A stretch of 64,000 bases of DNA from contig NZ_WJII01000007.1 of assembly GCF_009649635.1 (NCBI RefSeq), positions 62,001-126,000 on the forward strand, written 5' to 3'. Every line of letters begins with the position of its first letter. The first letter of the stretch is position 1. The position numbers and the translations under genes are program-made. Positions 51,532 through 58,835 of this stretch are shown here, piece after piece. Under the pieces are notes generated by a model. It searched no databases. It was given only the letters and a program-made list of their open reading frames with translations, and was not told the DNA's origin. The stretch is from Microbacterium sp. SYP-A9085 (lineage in GTDB: Bacteria; Actinomycetota; Actinomycetes; Actinomycetales; Microbacteriaceae).

Positions 51532-52533
51532 ATGGACCCCCGCGCGGCACTCGAGGAGATCGCGTACCTGCTCGAGCGCGAACGCGCGTCGCGCTTCAAG
51601 TCGCAGGCGTTCCGCCGCGCGGCCGCGGCCATCGAAGGGCTCGACGACGCGACGCTGAACGATCCCGCGCTGCGGCGACGGCCCGGGGTCGGCGATTCGA
51701 CGTTCGCGGTGATCCGCGAGGCGCTGGCCGGGGATGTCCCGGGCTATCTCGCGGAGCTGCGGGAGCGTGCCGGGGTCACGGGGGAGTCGGCGCTGCGGCG
51801 CATGCTGCGCGGCGATCTGCACGCGCACAGCGACTGGTCGGATGGGCTCACCCCGATCGAGTCGATGGCGGAGGCCGCCCGCGCCCTGGGGCACGAGTAC
51901 CTCGCGCTCACCGACCACTCTCCGCGGCTGCGTGTGGCGAACGGGCTTTCCGCGCAGCGGCTGCGCGCCCAGCTGGACGTGGTCGCCGGCCTGAACGCCG
52001 CGGCCGCGGCGGGCTTCACGCTTCTGAGCGGCATCGAGGTCGACATCCTCGAGGACGGGGCGCTGGACCAGGAGCCGGAGCTGCTGGACGCGCTCGATGT
52101 GGTCGTGGCATCCGCGCATTCGAAGCTGCGCATGGAGCACGCCCCGATGACCCGGCGGCTCGTGGCTGCGGCATCCCACCCCCATGTCGACGTGCTCGGG
52201 CACGTGACCGGCCGGCTCGTGGAAGGGTCGCGCGGGACGCGCCCGCCGTCCGAGTTCGACGCTCGGGCGGTGTTCGAGGCGTGTGCGGCGCACGGCGTCG
52301 CAGTGGAGATCAATTCGCGCCCGGAGCGGCAGGACCCGCCGGACGAGCTGATCGCTACGGCCCTCGAGCTCGGCTGCCTCTTCTCGATCGACTCCGACGC
52401 GCACGCGCCGGGCCAGCTGTCGCTGCTGGACCACGGTGCGGCGCGCGCGGAGGCTGCCGGCATCCCCGCGGACCGGATCGTCACGACGTGGCCGCTGGAC
52501 CGGCTGCGGGAATGGACGGCGCGCCCCCGCTGA
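51532..52533 (+). CDS. PHP-domain phosphoesterase with an N-terminal helix-hairpin-helix region
   Basis: 333 residues, 7 bp after trpD. Residues 1-75 (ASRFKSQAFRRAAAAIEGL, RRRPGVGDSTFAVIREAL) resemble the 8-kDa/HhH part of family X DNA polymerases. Residues 95-320 form a PHP metal-dependent phosphoesterase: DLHAHSDWSDGLTPIESM, LTDHSPRLRVA, a Glu in GIEVDIL, VVASAHSKLR and SDAHAPGQ. It looks like the tail of a PolX protein without the polymerase core. Nucleotide or DNA 3'-end processing is possible but unproven. Confidence 0.85.
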   Translation: MDPRAALEEIAYLLERERASRFKSQAFRRAAAAIEGLDDATLNDPALRRRPGVGDSTFAVIREALAGDVPGYLAELRERAGVTGESALRRMLRGDLHAHSDWSDGLTPIESMAEAARALGHEYLALTDHSPRLRVANGLSAQRLRAQLDVVAGLNAAAAAGFTLLSGIEVDILEDGALDQEPELLDALDVVVASAHSKLRMEHAPMTRRLVAAASHPHVDVLGHVTGRLVEGSRGTRPPSEFDARAVFEACAAHGVAVEINSRPERQDPPDELIATALELGCLFSIDSDAHAPGQLSLLDHGAARAEAAGIPADRIVTTWPLDRLREWTARPR

Positions 52534-52555
52534 TCCGGGGTGTCGTCGAGGCCTC

Positions 52556-52864
52556 TCAGTGCTCGGGTGGGACGGGCGCGTTGGCGCGCAGCACCTCCAG
52601 GCGCTTGCGGTACTCGACCTCGTCGATATCGCCCTGCGCGTAGCGTTCTGCCAGCGTCGCCTCGGCTTGCCGGGTGGGGGTCATGCGTCCGTACGGGCCG
52701 TATCCGCTGTGCATGGCGGCGCGGCGCCAGCGGCGCCCGAAGACGGCGAACAGGATCACGAACAGCGCGATCCAGAACAGCGGGATCAGCAGGAACCACC
52801 AGCCGAAGCCGGGGCCCCAGTATGCGGCGCCGTGGACGGCCGGGACGGCCAGTGCAGTGATCAT
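52556..52864 (-). CDS. Small membrane protein with a SHOCT motif
   Basis: 102 residues. One hydrophobic segment (WWFLLIPLFWIALFVILFAVF) is followed by a basic stretch and a C-terminal SHOCT domain, AEATLAERYAQGDIDEVEYRKRL. SHOCT is a short oligomerisation motif attached to many otherwise unrelated proteins. Function unknown. It converges on the PHP gene and lies downstream of the response regulator gene on the same strand. Confidence 0.8.
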   Translation of the reverse strand: MITALAVPAVHGAAYWGPGFGWWFLLIPLFWIALFVILFAVFGRRWRRAAMHSGYGPYGRMTPTRQAEATLAERYAQGDIDEVEYRKRLEVLRANAPVPPEH

Positions 52865-52882
52865 GATGTCCCTCTCGTGTGC

Positions 52883-52903
52883 GGGTCGCGGCGATCGCGA
52901 CCC
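52883..52903 (-). terminator. Possible hairpin between the response regulator and the SHOCT gene
   Basis: GGGTCGCG/CGCGACCC around a 5-nt loop in the 120-bp gap after the response regulator stop. No T-run; could end that operon. Confidence 0.4.
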
Positions 52904-52984
52904 CTCGCCACCGAGTCAACGCGGCAGAGGACGTTCGCGAATCCGCCGCAGGGAGTGATCCGGACTGCTCCAGCGGGAGTACGG

Positions 52985-53647
52985 CTAGCGCCAGCCGGGC
53001 GCGACGAGTCCCGACTCGTACCCGATCACGACGAGCTGGGCGCGATCGCGAGCGTGCAGCTTCCGCATGATCCGGGAGACGTGCGTCTTCACGGTCAGCG
53101 GGGACAGGAACAGGTGCCGGGCCATCTCGTCATTCGTGAGCCCCTGTGCCACCAGGCGCAGCACCTCGGTTTCGCGCTCCGTGAGCTCGGCGAGAACTCG
53201 GGGGTCCGGGGCATCCCGGAGCCCGCCGGCGGCGCGTTCGAGCAGCCGTCGTGTGACGCCGGGGGACAGCAGCGCGTCGCCGGAGGCGACCACGCGCACC
53301 GCGCGGATGAGGTCGACGGGTTCGGTGTCCTTCACGAGAAATCCGCTGGCGCCGGCGCGGATAGCCCTGGCAACGTATTCGTCGAGTTCGAACGTCGTGA
53401 CGATCACGACCCGCAGGCCGGTCAGGGCGGGGTCGGCGGCGATCTGCTCGGTGGTCCACAGGCCGTCGCCGTCCGGCATCCGGATGTCGAGCAGCGCCAC
53501 GTCGACCGGGGTCTCGCGCACAAGGCGCAGCAGTTCCTCGCCCCCGGAGGCCTCGACGAGGACCTCGATGTCGGGTTCGGAGTCGAGCAGGGCCCGGAAT
53601 CCGGCGCGGACGAGCTGGTGATCGTCGGCGATCGCGACGCGGATCAT
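52985..53647 (-). CDS. NarL/LuxR-family response regulator
   Basis: 220 residues from the ATG at 53647, which overlaps the kinase stop in an ATGA. The receiver domain has IADDH at the acidic pocket and the phosphorylation site Asp54 in ALLDIRMPDGDG; the Thr and Lys of the switch are in VIVTTF and FLVKDTEP. The C-terminal LuxR helix-turn-helix begins LTERETEVLRLVAQGLTNDEM and includes SPLTVKTHVSRIMRKL. With the kinase it forms a DesKR/LiaRS-like pair; a palindrome upstream of the kinase may be its operator. Confidence 0.93.
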   Translation of the reverse strand: MIRVAIADDHQLVRAGFRALLDSEPDIEVLVEASGGEELLRLVRETPVDVALLDIRMPDGDGLWTTEQIAADPALTGLRVVIVTTFELDEYVARAIRAGASGFLVKDTEPVDLIRAVRVVASGDALLSPGVTRRLLERAAGGLRDAPDPRVLAELTERETEVLRLVAQGLTNDEMARHLFLSPLTVKTHVSRIMRKLHARDRAQLVVIGYESGLVAPGWR

Positions 53648-54816
53648 GCGGGCTCCTCCCACGGCAGCCGGGCGAGGACGCGCGTGCCGCCGAGCGGGCC
53701 GACGGTCAGGTCGACGGTGCCGCCCAGGAGCGCGGCGCGCTCGCGCATGCCGCGCACGCCGCCGCCTTCCGGACGGCCGGCGGACCCGACCCCGTCGTCG
53801 TCGACCGCGATCACGAGGACGTCGTCCTCGCAGCTCAGATGCACGACCGCGTGCGCCGCCTCGGAGTGGCGCACGACGTTCGTCAGCGCCTCCTGGACGA
53901 TGCGGTAGGCGGCGGTCTGGATGCCGCTGCGCGGCATCCGTCCCCGCAGGCCGTCGTCGAGGGTCACCGTGAGGCCGTGGCCGGTGCGCTCGGCGACCAG
54001 CGCGGGGATCTCGGCGAGCTGGGCCTGCGGGGTTAGCGAGATGCCGGTGGGCGTGGTGCTGTCCGCGTCGTCGCCCCGCAGGATCGCCAGCACCCCGCGT
54101 ACCTCGTCCAGTCCCGTCGCCGACAGTCGGCGAATGCTCGCCAGCGCTTCACGCGCGCGCTCGGGCTCCCGGTCGAACAGGTGCAGGCCGACACCGGACT
54201 GCACGGCGATCTGGCTGAGCGAATGGGCGAGCACGTCGTGCAGCTCGCGCGCGATCCGCGCGCGCTCGGCCTGGTCGTTCGCACGGCGCCGCTCGACCAG
54301 CTGCGCGCGGTGCGAGGCCGCGCGTTCGACGCGCCGACGGATGCCGGCGCCGATGGCGAAGCACAGGGCGAGGGCCAGCGTCGCGGCCGCTATCCGCAGC
54401 GGATGCCACGGGTGGCCGTTCACGCCGCCGACGACCACGACGACGAGCCACGCGGCGCCGACGGAGCCGAGCGCCCAGATGAGGGCGCCGCGCACGATCG
54501 CGCCGACGATGGCGAACGCCAGGGCGATCGGGGGAGGCCCTACCTCGGGCGGAAGGAAGAGGTCGGCGGTGACGATTGCGGCCACCACCGCGACGGTCAA
54601 CCCGGGAAAGGCGCGTGCAGCCAGCAGCGCAAGGGCGGATGCCGCCGCCAGCGCCGTTGCCAGCAGCAGCCAGCGGGGTTCGGCTCTCAGCCAGAGCCCG
54701 ACACCGATCGTCGGAGGCACCTGGACGAGGAAGGCAACGACCACCGGGACGTACAGCGTCACCCCGGGCGGCGGCCGGAACCGCGGGCCCGCCTGGTCCC
54801 ACGGATGCTCCGGCAT
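53644..54816 (-). CDS. Sensor histidine kinase, HisKA_3 type
   Basis: 390 residues. Five or six N-terminal membrane helices (about 20-160) with almost no extracellular domain precede the dimerisation helix ARIARELHDVLAHSLSQIAV, whose His is the phosphorylation site. The ATPase has VVRHSEAAHAVV and DDDGVGSAGRPEGGGVRGM. Kinases without a sensor domain in this family respond to membrane or wall stress; the stimulus here is unknown. Transcribed before the response regulator. Confidence 0.92.
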   Translation of the reverse strand: MPEHPWDQAGPRFRPPPGVTLYVPVVVAFLVQVPPTIGVGLWLRAEPRWLLLATALAAASALALLAARAFPGLTVAVVAAIVTADLFLPPEVGPPPIALAFAIVGAIVRGALIWALGSVGAAWLVVVVVGGVNGHPWHPLRIAAATLALALCFAIGAGIRRRVERAASHRAQLVERRRANDQAERARIARELHDVLAHSLSQIAVQSGVGLHLFDREPERAREALASIRRLSATGLDEVRGVLAILRGDDADSTTPTGISLTPQAQLAEIPALVAERTGHGLTVTLDDGLRGRMPRSGIQTAAYRIVQEALTNVVRHSEAAHAVVHLSCEDDVLVIAVDDDGVGSAGRPEGGGVRGMRERAALLGGTVDLTVGPLGGTRVLARLPWEEPA

Positions 54817-54863
54817 GCAGAAAGGCTACCCGTGCGCCGGCGTCGGCTCATCGGCCGAGCGGA

Positions 54864-54898
54864 GTGCGCGTGCGTACTCCCGGAGGAGTAGCGCGCAC
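54864..54898. promoter_or_regulatory. Inverted repeat upstream of the NarL-type operon, likely autoregulatory operator
   Basis: TACTCC-cgga-GGAGTA (54875-54890), extended by GTGCGCGTGCG on the left and GCGCGCAC on the right, lies 48-82 bp upstream of the kinase start. Dyads of this position and shape are common before self-regulated NarL-family systems. It could alternatively help terminate the convergent-side exonuclease gene. Confidence 0.55.
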
Positions 54899-54903
54899 GG
54901 GCG

Positions 54904-55860
54904 TCAGGCGGACGGGGCGCCGGACATCGCCTCCAGGATACGGGTCATCGAGGCGCCGAGGCCGAGCCGGTCGGCGAGTTCCGCGCCGCGGGCACGGGTC
55001 GCGGCATCCACCTCCGGCAGCCGGGTGGACGCCACCGCGATCGGGGCGTCCGCGGCAACGCGGACCACCGTCGGGGCGACCGTCAGGTAGTCGTGCGCCT
55101 CACCGATCTTCGCGCGCACGCGCGGCGTCATCCCGGGGTCGCCGTCGGCGGCGGCGGCCATCACGGCGTCGAGGGAGCCGTACGTGCGCAGAAGCGCCGC
55201 CGCGGATTTCTCGCCGATGCCGGAGACTCCGGGAAGCCCGTCGGAGGGATCGCCACGAAGGGTGGCGAAGTCGGCGTACTGGTCGGCGCGGATGCCGTAC
55301 CGTTCGCCGATCACGGCGTCGGTGACATCCTCGAGGTTGCTCATGCCGCGGGCCGTGTAGACGACGCGGACACCGCGGGCGTCCTCGACGAGTTGGAAGA
55401 GGTCGCGGTCGCCGGTGACGACGTCGACCGGCGTCTGCGCGCGGGCGGCGAGGGTGCCGATGATGTCGTCGGCTTCGTAGCCGGGAGCGCCCACGATGGG
55501 CAGACCCAGGGCGCCCAGTGTCTCGCGGATCAGCGGCACCTGCGCGGTGAGCGCGTCGGGCACCTCTTCGACGTCGGGACCGCCGTCGACGAGCCGTGCG
55601 ACGCGGTGCGCCTTGTAGGTCGGGATGAGGTCGACCCGCCACTGCGGGCGCCAGTCGTCGTCCCAGCACGCGACCAGATCGGTGGGGCGGTAGCTCGTGA
55701 GGAGCTTCGCGATGATGTCGAGGAACCCGCGCACCGCGTTGATCGGCGTGCCGTCGGGCGCCTTGACCGAATCGGGGACGCCGAAGAAGGCGCGGAAGTA
55801 GAGGGACGCGGAGTCGAGCAGAAGCAACTTCTCGGGGTGCGGTGCGAGGGGCTCGGTCAC
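54904..55860 (-). CDS. 5'-3' exonuclease (DNA polymerase I N-terminal type)
   Basis: 318 residues from a GTG at 55860 (VTEPLAPHPEKLLLLD). The flap/5' nuclease metal site is spread through LLLLDSASLYFRAFFGVP, INAVRGFLDIIAKLL, VACWDDDWRPQWR, GYEADDIIGTLAAR, VVTGDRDLFQLV, and LRGDPSDGLPGVSGIGEKSAA with the helix-hairpin-helix. It stands alone without a polymerase domain, as in many actinobacteria that also have full-length PolA. Removes flaps or RNA primers. CAGACT lies 6 nt before the GTG. Confidence 0.9.
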   Translation of the reverse strand: MTEPLAPHPEKLLLLDSASLYFRAFFGVPDSVKAPDGTPINAVRGFLDIIAKLLTSYRPTDLVACWDDDWRPQWRVDLIPTYKAHRVARLVDGGPDVEEVPDALTAQVPLIRETLGALGLPIVGAPGYEADDIIGTLAARAQTPVDVVTGDRDLFQLVEDARGVRVVYTARGMSNLEDVTDAVIGERYGIRADQYADFATLRGDPSDGLPGVSGIGEKSAAALLRTYGSLDAVMAAAADGDPGMTPRVRAKIGEAHDYLTVAPTVVRVAADAPIAVASTRLPEVDAATRARGAELADRLGLGASMTRILEAMSGAPSA

Positions 55861-55907
55861 GCGCCAAGTCTGGCATGACGCAGGGGTGGGGACGAGGCTG
55901 GCGGCTC

Positions 55908-56750
55908 TCAGCAGCCGGGTCCGGTGGGATCCTCCGTGCAGGTGTAGGCGACGAGGGCGGTGCGGGCCTCGAGGATCCGGAGGCTCTGCTCGGCGCTCGT
56001 GGAGGTGACGTAACCCGCGACGGCCTGCGTCTGCCCGGTGTCGAACGTGACCACGGGACTGTAGGAGACGGTGACCGCGGCGGTGTAGGTGCCGCGCTCC
56101 GCGTAGACGTGACTTGTCGGCGTCGGCGTGAACTGCGCGTCGCCGCGCTGGGTCCAGGACCTGCCGGGCGTGGTCGTGGTGGATGTCGTGCCGTCGCCGT
56201 ACGTCCACGTGAAGTGGTGCGGCGTGAAGCGGACCGACACGTCGTGGTCGAACAGTTCGCCGTGCAGCGTCTGCGGCGGCGCGGCCGCAACGAGGTTCAG
56301 CGGAAGGCCGGCGATGCCGACGTGGTCCGGCTCGGTCGCGAGGGTCGGCGGCGTCGGGCGGAACGTCACGAGGTCGGTCAGGGTCACGGTCGGGATGGGG
56401 GTCGTCGACGTCGCTGGGCCGGGCGTCGGGGCGACCCGGCACTCGATGCTGGGCACTTGGCAGTCGACGGGGAGATTCTCACCGGGCACCGCCGGCCGTG
56501 CATCGGGGTTCGGGTGCGGGACGGGCTGCGAAGGGGTGGGGTTGCGTGTTCTTGGCCCTCGACCGGTCTGATCTTCGTCTGCATGCTGAGTCTTTTCGCC
56601 CGTGATCTCTACTCTGTCGTTCTTGTTGCTGGATACGCACTTGATCTGGAGCAGCGTGCAGGACTCGCCGACAGAAACCGCCGTCGGTTGCGGCGAGCCC
56701 CATCCGCTCGCCACGATGATCGACGCCAACAGGGCGAGTACTACTCGCAT
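55908..56750 (-). CDS. Secreted protein with a PKD-like domain
   Basis: 280 residues. The N-terminal hydrophobic stretch (MRVVLALLASIIVASGWG) is a signal peptide or anchor. A Pro/Thr-rich linker (55-135) precedes a PKD-like fold: VRFTPHHFTWTYGDGTTSTT and SHVYAERGTYTAAVTVSYSP, with the YGDG and Y-x-x-x-GxY-x-V elements of the family. The final residues include CTEDPTGPGC, a possible disulfide. It overlaps the upstream lipoprotein gene by 10 bp, so they are probably expressed together. Function unknown; an extracellular binding or adhesion role is a guess. Confidence 0.7.
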   Translation of the reverse strand: MRVVLALLASIIVASGWGSPQPTAVSVGESCTLLQIKCVSSNKNDRVEITGEKTQHADEDQTGRGPRTRNPTPSQPVPHPNPDARPAVPGENLPVDCQVPSIECRVAPTPGPATSTTPIPTVTLTDLVTFRPTPPTLATEPDHVGIAGLPLNLVAAAPPQTLHGELFDHDVSVRFTPHHFTWTYGDGTTSTTTTPGRSWTQRGDAQFTPTPTSHVYAERGTYTAAVTVSYSPVVTFDTGQTQAVAGYVTSTSAEQSLRILEARTALVAYTCTEDPTGPGC

Positions 56751-57280
56751 GATGGTCCGCTATCCCGGCCGTCGACAAAGGAAACTAGCCAGCCGGTGTT
56801 TGAATTCGCGGCCGCGAATGTCACGACAATCGTTTGCATGTCGCCGCGGTCGGGCGCAACCATGGATTTGCCATCTTTGCCAAGGAGATCGACCGTGCTC
56901 ACGTCGACGCATGCGTCCATGGCTATCGAATTCGGGGAGTACGGGACTGATCTAGACGCCTGAATCAGGGTCAAGACGCTGTCGCCAGTTAGCGTCCAGC
57001 CGTCGGCATGCATCTTCGTCAGGGACTTCTTCTCGCTGTTCAGTGCCTCGCCGGTTTCCCACTTATAGACGTCTTCAAACGTTGCGGGATCACGCAAGTC
57101 GACCTTGTTCAAAGCATCGACGTATGCGCGATACGTCGCCTCGGCGGCCTGGTATGCCTGGGCCTGGCTCGTGAAGCGCGGCGTCGGGGTGGGTGTCGGC
57201 TCGGCCTGCGGGGCGCAGCCGGTCACGAGCGCGACGACGCTCAGAGCGGCCAGACCGAAGGCAGGCAGTCGATGAGACAC
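56741..57280 (-). CDS. Putative lipoprotein of unknown function
   Basis: 179 residues. The N-terminus ends in a lipobox VTGC (MSHRLPAFGLAALSVVALVTGC), followed by a Pro/Thr linker and a domain of about 140 residues starting AEATYRAYVDALNKVDLRDP. Two conserved-looking cysteines occur (DACVDV and the terminal SCE). Such lipoproteins often pair with a PKD-type secreted gene in Microbacteriaceae, but no family name can be given. Local base composition in 56810-57100 is lower in GC than the neighbours, with codons rare for this genome. Confidence 0.7.
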   Translation of the reverse strand: MSHRLPAFGLAALSVVALVTGCAPQAEPTPTPTPRFTSQAQAYQAAEATYRAYVDALNKVDLRDPATFEDVYKWETGEALNSEKKSLTKMHADGWTLTGDSVLTLIQASRSVPYSPNSIAMDACVDVSTVDLLGKDGKSMVAPDRGDMQTIVVTFAAANSNTGWLVSFVDGRDSGPSCE

Positions 57281-57375
57281 ATGCCCACGGTAGCGACACC
57301 GGGCCGCACGCCGCCGGACTTATCCACAGGCGCGGACCGCGGCATCCCGGGTCGTCCGATGCGCCACCTTCCGAC

Positions 57376-57646
57376 CGGTCGCAGAAGATGCGGATCTGGG
57401 GCGCCGGACGCCACCCCTAGTGGGACGCGTGAGCGGCCGTGTCGCAGAAGATGCTGTGCTGAAGGCGGATAAGCCGCATGTTCTGTGACCTGTCCGCGCC
57501 GGGGTGGCCCGCGGTGGACTGCATGGCATCCGGTCGCAGAAGATGTGGGTTTGCGGCGCCGGATGCCACCTTTAGTGGGACGCGCCCCCCAGCGCGTCGC
57601 AAAAGATGCGGGATCGAGGGCGGATAAGCCGCATGTTGTGTGACAC
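57376..57646. repeat. Four type B repeat units in a 155-bp tandem duplication
   Basis: Units begin GTCGCAGAAGATGC or close variants at 57378, 57441, 57533 and 57596. Units 2 (57439-57489) and 4 (57596-57646) end in complementary GCATGTTCTGTGAC or GCATGTTGTGTGAC and fold like the copies at 31701-31816. Units 1 and 3 share a different tail, with GGCGCCGGA and TAGTGGGACGCG. Units 1+2 and 3+4 are offset by exactly 155 bp, so a two-unit block was duplicated. Confidence 0.85.
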
Positions 57647-57730
57647 GATCCGTCCCACCGGCGCCGTCCCACCGGCGGCATTCCACCGCACCCGCGATCC
57701 ACCTACCGCCCCGACGCCGCAGAGCGCGCC

Positions 57731-57743
57731 TATAGTCTCGAGC
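57731..57743 (+). promoter_or_regulatory. -10 box for the DksA/TraR gene, leaderless spacing
   Basis: TATAGT at 57731-57736 then 7 nt then the ATG at 57744; no ribosome binding site. Confidence 0.55.
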
Positions 57744-58106
57744 ATGGATGACGCACACCGCGCCGAGCTCGGCGAACTGCTGCGCGAGCGGCGCGCGTCG
57801 GTCGAGGAGACGCTCGTGGTTCTCACCTCGGACCTCGAGGCCCTCGCCGCCGCGCGCACCGATTCCACCGCCGACGACGAGCACGACCCGGAGGGCGTCA
57901 CCCTCTCCGGCGAATGGTCACGACTGGAGGGTCTGCGCGTCCAGCAGGAGCGCGAGCGGACCGCCCTGGACGCCGCCATCGCCCGTTGGGATGCCGGCGA
58001 CTACGGCGTGTGCAAGAGCTGCGGCCGTCCGATCCCGGTCGGGCGCCTGCGGGTGCGCCCGATGGCGACCCTGTGCGTGTCGTGCGCGGAGCGGGCCGGC
58101 GTCTGA
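57744..58106 (+). CDS. TraR/DksA-type C4 zinc finger protein
   Basis: 120 residues from ATG 57744. An N-terminal coiled coil (AELGELLRERRASVEETLVV and later helices) leads to a C4 zinc finger near the end: YGVCKSCGRPIPVGRLRVRP and TLCVSCAER, with two CxxC pairs 17 residues apart. DksA-like proteins insert the coiled coil into the RNA polymerase secondary channel. The aspartates at the DksA coiled-coil tip cannot be located with confidence here, so the action on polymerase is uncertain. Confidence 0.88.
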   Translation: MDDAHRAELGELLRERRASVEETLVVLTSDLEALAAARTDSTADDEHDPEGVTLSGEWSRLEGLRVQQERERTALDAAIARWDAGDYGVCKSCGRPIPVGRLRVRPMATLCVSCAERAGV

Positions 58107-58122
58107 TCCGCGCCCGCGCATC

Positions 58123-58620
58123 TCAGTCGGCCGGACGCCGGCGCTGCAGATCCCGCGCCGCCTCACCGGGCGTGCGGTCCAGCAGCCGCGTCGGCCAGGT
58201 GAGGTCCCAGCCGGCGTTCTGCGCGCGGGAGGCCCGCAGGCTCTCCGCCGTGTACCCGGACGAACGCGGCACTGACGCGAGGAACGCGTCGTAGCGTCGC
58301 AGCCGGATGCCGAGCGCCGTCGTGGTCGCGCCGATGCGATCCACGTCGGCCCAGTCGATCCGCCCGCCGCCGCCGAGGGCTATACCGTCATCGTCCGCAC
58401 GCAGCGGCACGGTCCGGCGCCACTGCGTGATGAACGCGGACCCGCCGCCGATGCCGAAGAACGCCACCGCCCCGGTGCCGACGATCACGTTCAGCGTCTG
58501 GGTGGGAGCCAGCAGCAGGACGACGACCCCCATCGCCGTGAACAGCGCACACACGATCACCAGGACGATGAGCGCACGGCGCGGGGAGACGATCCGGACG
58601 GGGGCGGTGGAGGCGGCCAT
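58123..58620 (-). CDS. Two-helix membrane protein with a PH-like C-terminus, STM3941-like
   Basis: 165 residues from the ATG at 58620 (MAASTAPVRIVSP); a longer frame runs into the rpsA promoter. Two hydrophobic segments (ALIVLVIVCALFTAMGVVVLLL and LNVIVGTGAVAFFGIGGG) precede a cytoplasmic domain with GGRIDWADVDRIGATTTALG and a C-terminal GWDLTWPTRLLDRTPGEAAR. The order resembles the STM3941 family and other bPH-like membrane proteins. Function unknown. It converges on dksA with a 16-bp gap. Confidence 0.65.
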   Translation of the reverse strand: MAASTAPVRIVSPRRALIVLVIVCALFTAMGVVVLLLAPTQTLNVIVGTGAVAFFGIGGGSAFITQWRRTVPLRADDDGIALGGGGRIDWADVDRIGATTTALGIRLRRYDAFLASVPRSSGYTAESLRASRAQNAGWDLTWPTRLLDRTPGEAARDLQRRRPAD

Positions 58621-58672
58621 CCCCCCACGGTAATCGGCCCCGGGAACATCGCAGACGACGACGCCGTTCTGA

Positions 58673-58835
58673 TACTCTGGAGTGTCATTCGTGTGGCGAT
58701 GGTTTCGCGCGCTCGTGACACGCAACACAATCCGCTCCGCTCCGGCATCCGCCGTGACCGTCGACGCCTTCGGGATGTCGCGCGGGACAGCGTGCCGGGG
58801 CCCGACACATCAACCCAACAAGGACAACCCACTAC
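58673..58835 (+). promoter_or_regulatory. Promoter and long leader of rpsA
   Basis: A TGATACTCT element (-10 candidate TACTCT at 58673-58678) is 158 nt before the rpsA ATG. If used, the mRNA has a leader of about 150 nt that includes GTGTCA/TGACAC arms (58682 and about 58714). Long leaders on ribosomal protein mRNAs often serve autoregulation; this is an inference. Confidence 0.45.

Larger units (their letters stand above)
57281..57743. other. Intergenic region with repeats between the lipoprotein gene and dksA
   Basis: 463 bp without a gene. The centre (57376-57646) is filled by four type B repeat units; the flanks show only the dksA promoter. Confidence 0.8.
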
